Source: an uncultured Spirochaetales bacterium (GTDB taxonomy: Bacteria > Spirochaetota > Spirochaetia > Sphaerochaetales > Sphaerochaetaceae). Taken from it: 6,039 bases of DNA. Below the pieces are notes generated by a model that was not told the DNA's origin, did not search any database, and saw only the letters and a list, made by a program, of their open reading frames with translations. Shown piece by piece: positions 5,321 to 6,039 of this stretch (position 1 is its first letter; each line of letters opens with the position of its first letter). Location of the stretch: the NCBI GenBank assembly GCA_945947045.1, contig CAMEXG010000128.1, positions 1 to 6,039 on the forward strand, given 5' to 3'. Both the position numbers and the translations under genes were made by a program.

Positions 5321-5326
5321 TTTATC

Positions 5327-6039
5327 ATGCTTTCAAGACTAAAAAACCAATGGAAGGAATTCCTTGAGAACACTTTAAAAGAGTATTTAGGATCAAATGA
5401 GATAGCTCCGCTTTCAATGGGAGTGCCGCCTAAGAGAGAGATGGGGGATGTCGCTTTCCCTATGTTTCCATATTCTAAGGCTGCAAAAAAATCACCGAAA
5501 GATATAGCTGAAGACTTATTAAAGAGAATAGGTGACGACCACCCGACGGGTGAAGTTGTTCTTGCAGGTCCATATTTTAATGTCAGACTAGATATTTCAG
5601 CCCTCTCCTCTTCTATTCTGAAAGAAGTGGAAGAAAAGGGTGACTCTTATGGCAAGAGTGACAGACTGAAGGGCAAAAAGGCAATGGTGGAATTCTCTTG
5701 CCCCAACACAAATAAGCCTCTTCACCTTGGACACATGAGAAATGACAGCATAGGAGAATCTGTCTCCGCTTTAATCAAGAGCCAGGGGGCGGATGTAATG
5801 AAGGTGAACCTCATCAACAACAGAGGTGTACATATTTGTAAGAGCATGCTTGCCTACAAGACCTTCGGAAACGGAGAAACTCCAGAGTCCACAGGAGAAA
5901 AAGGCGATCATTTTGTAGGACGCTACTACGTCCGCTTCGCCCAGTGGGAAAAGGAAGCTGAGGAAGAAAAAAAGAAAAACCCTGAATGTGTTGACAATCC
6001 TGACTGGGTCGATCCAGGAGAGAAGGCTCAGGCTATGCT
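5327..6039 (+). CDS. argS: Arginyl-tRNA synthetase, N-terminal part (cut by window edge)
   Basis: This class I aminoacyl-tRNA synthetase charges tRNA-Arg with arginine using ATP. The first 237 codons are present, and the frame is open to the window end. The N-terminal additional domain covers about residues 1-110, with the typical GDVAFPMFPYSKAAKKSP (40-57) and GPYFNVRLD (81-89). The catalytic domain begins at VEFSCPNTNKPLHLGHMRND, where HLGH (133-136) is the HIGH signature. NLINNRGVHICKSMLAY (161-177) follows. The KMSKS region and anticodon-binding domain would lie beyond 6039. The NTNKPLHLGH plus GVHICKS wording is the form I associate with spirochaetes and Bacteroidetes rather than with E. 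coli or clostridia. A lysine/glutamate-rich stretch at 207-218 (WEKEAEEEKKKN) belongs to the insertion usual in this subtype. The ATG is supported by GAGG 6 nt upstream and by the match to the family N-terminus. Confidence 0.95.
   Translation, partial: MLSRLKNQWKEFLENTLKEYLGSNEIAPLSMGVPPKREMGDVAFPMFPYSKAAKKSPKDIAEDLLKRIGDDHPTGEVVLAGPYFNVRLDISALSSSILKEVEEKGDSYGKSDRLKGKKAMVEFSCPNTNKPLHLGHMRNDSIGESVSALIKSQGADVMKVNLINNRGVHICKSMLAYKTFGNGETPESTGEKGDHFVGRYYVRFAQWEKEAEEEKKKNPECVDNPDWVDPGEKAQAM

Noticed and set aside
5244..5326. T-box or other riboswitch upstream of argS
   Set aside because: The gap is too short, and I find no T-box-like sequence or terminator hairpin with a T-run.

Overview
The window reads as an ordinary bacterial chromosome segment carrying seven protein-coding genes, the last cut by the window edge. 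I see no mobile element, CRISPR array, rRNA or tRNA. The base composition is AT-leaning. The arginyl-tRNA synthetase has the 'NTNKPLHLGH...NNRGVHICKSM' signature that I associate with spirochaetes and Bacteroidetes. Together with the long-form serine acetyltransferase and the arogenate-dehydrogenase-like TyrA, this makes an anaerobic spirochaete (Treponema/Sphaerochaeta-like) my best guess. That is an inference from remembered families, not a database result.

Layout. On the minus strand at the left is a PduL-type phosphate acyltransferase (34-609). Divergent from it is a translationally coupled pair, tyrA (756-1490) and mtaB (1487-2770). They supply a tyrosine-pathway dehydrogenase and a tRNA ms2t6A37 methylthiotransferase. 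A minus-strand pair follows, bioY (3665-4204) then serine acetyltransferase (2739-3629). The end of the latter overlaps the end of mtaB by 32 bp. birA (4293-5243) diverges from bioY, and argS (5327 to beyond 6039) follows on the plus strand.

Functional logic. The one clear module is biotin: BioY takes up biotin, and BirA attaches it to carboxylases and, having an N-terminal helix-turn-helix, probably senses it. Their 88-bp shared intergenic region holds a dyad resembling the BirA operator, and its two half-sites lie on the two presumptive -35 elements. The other genes are housekeeping: acetate/propionate metabolism, tyrosine, cysteine, tRNA modification and tRNA charging.

The most interesting pattern is in initiation signals. 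Four genes without a usable Shine-Dalgarno (tyrA, serine acetyltransferase, bioY, birA) all have a TANNNT hexamer ending exactly 6 nt before the ATG, as expected for leaderless mRNAs. The three with a Shine-Dalgarno (pduL, mtaB, argS) do not. I did not find a convincing undescribed multi-gene system.
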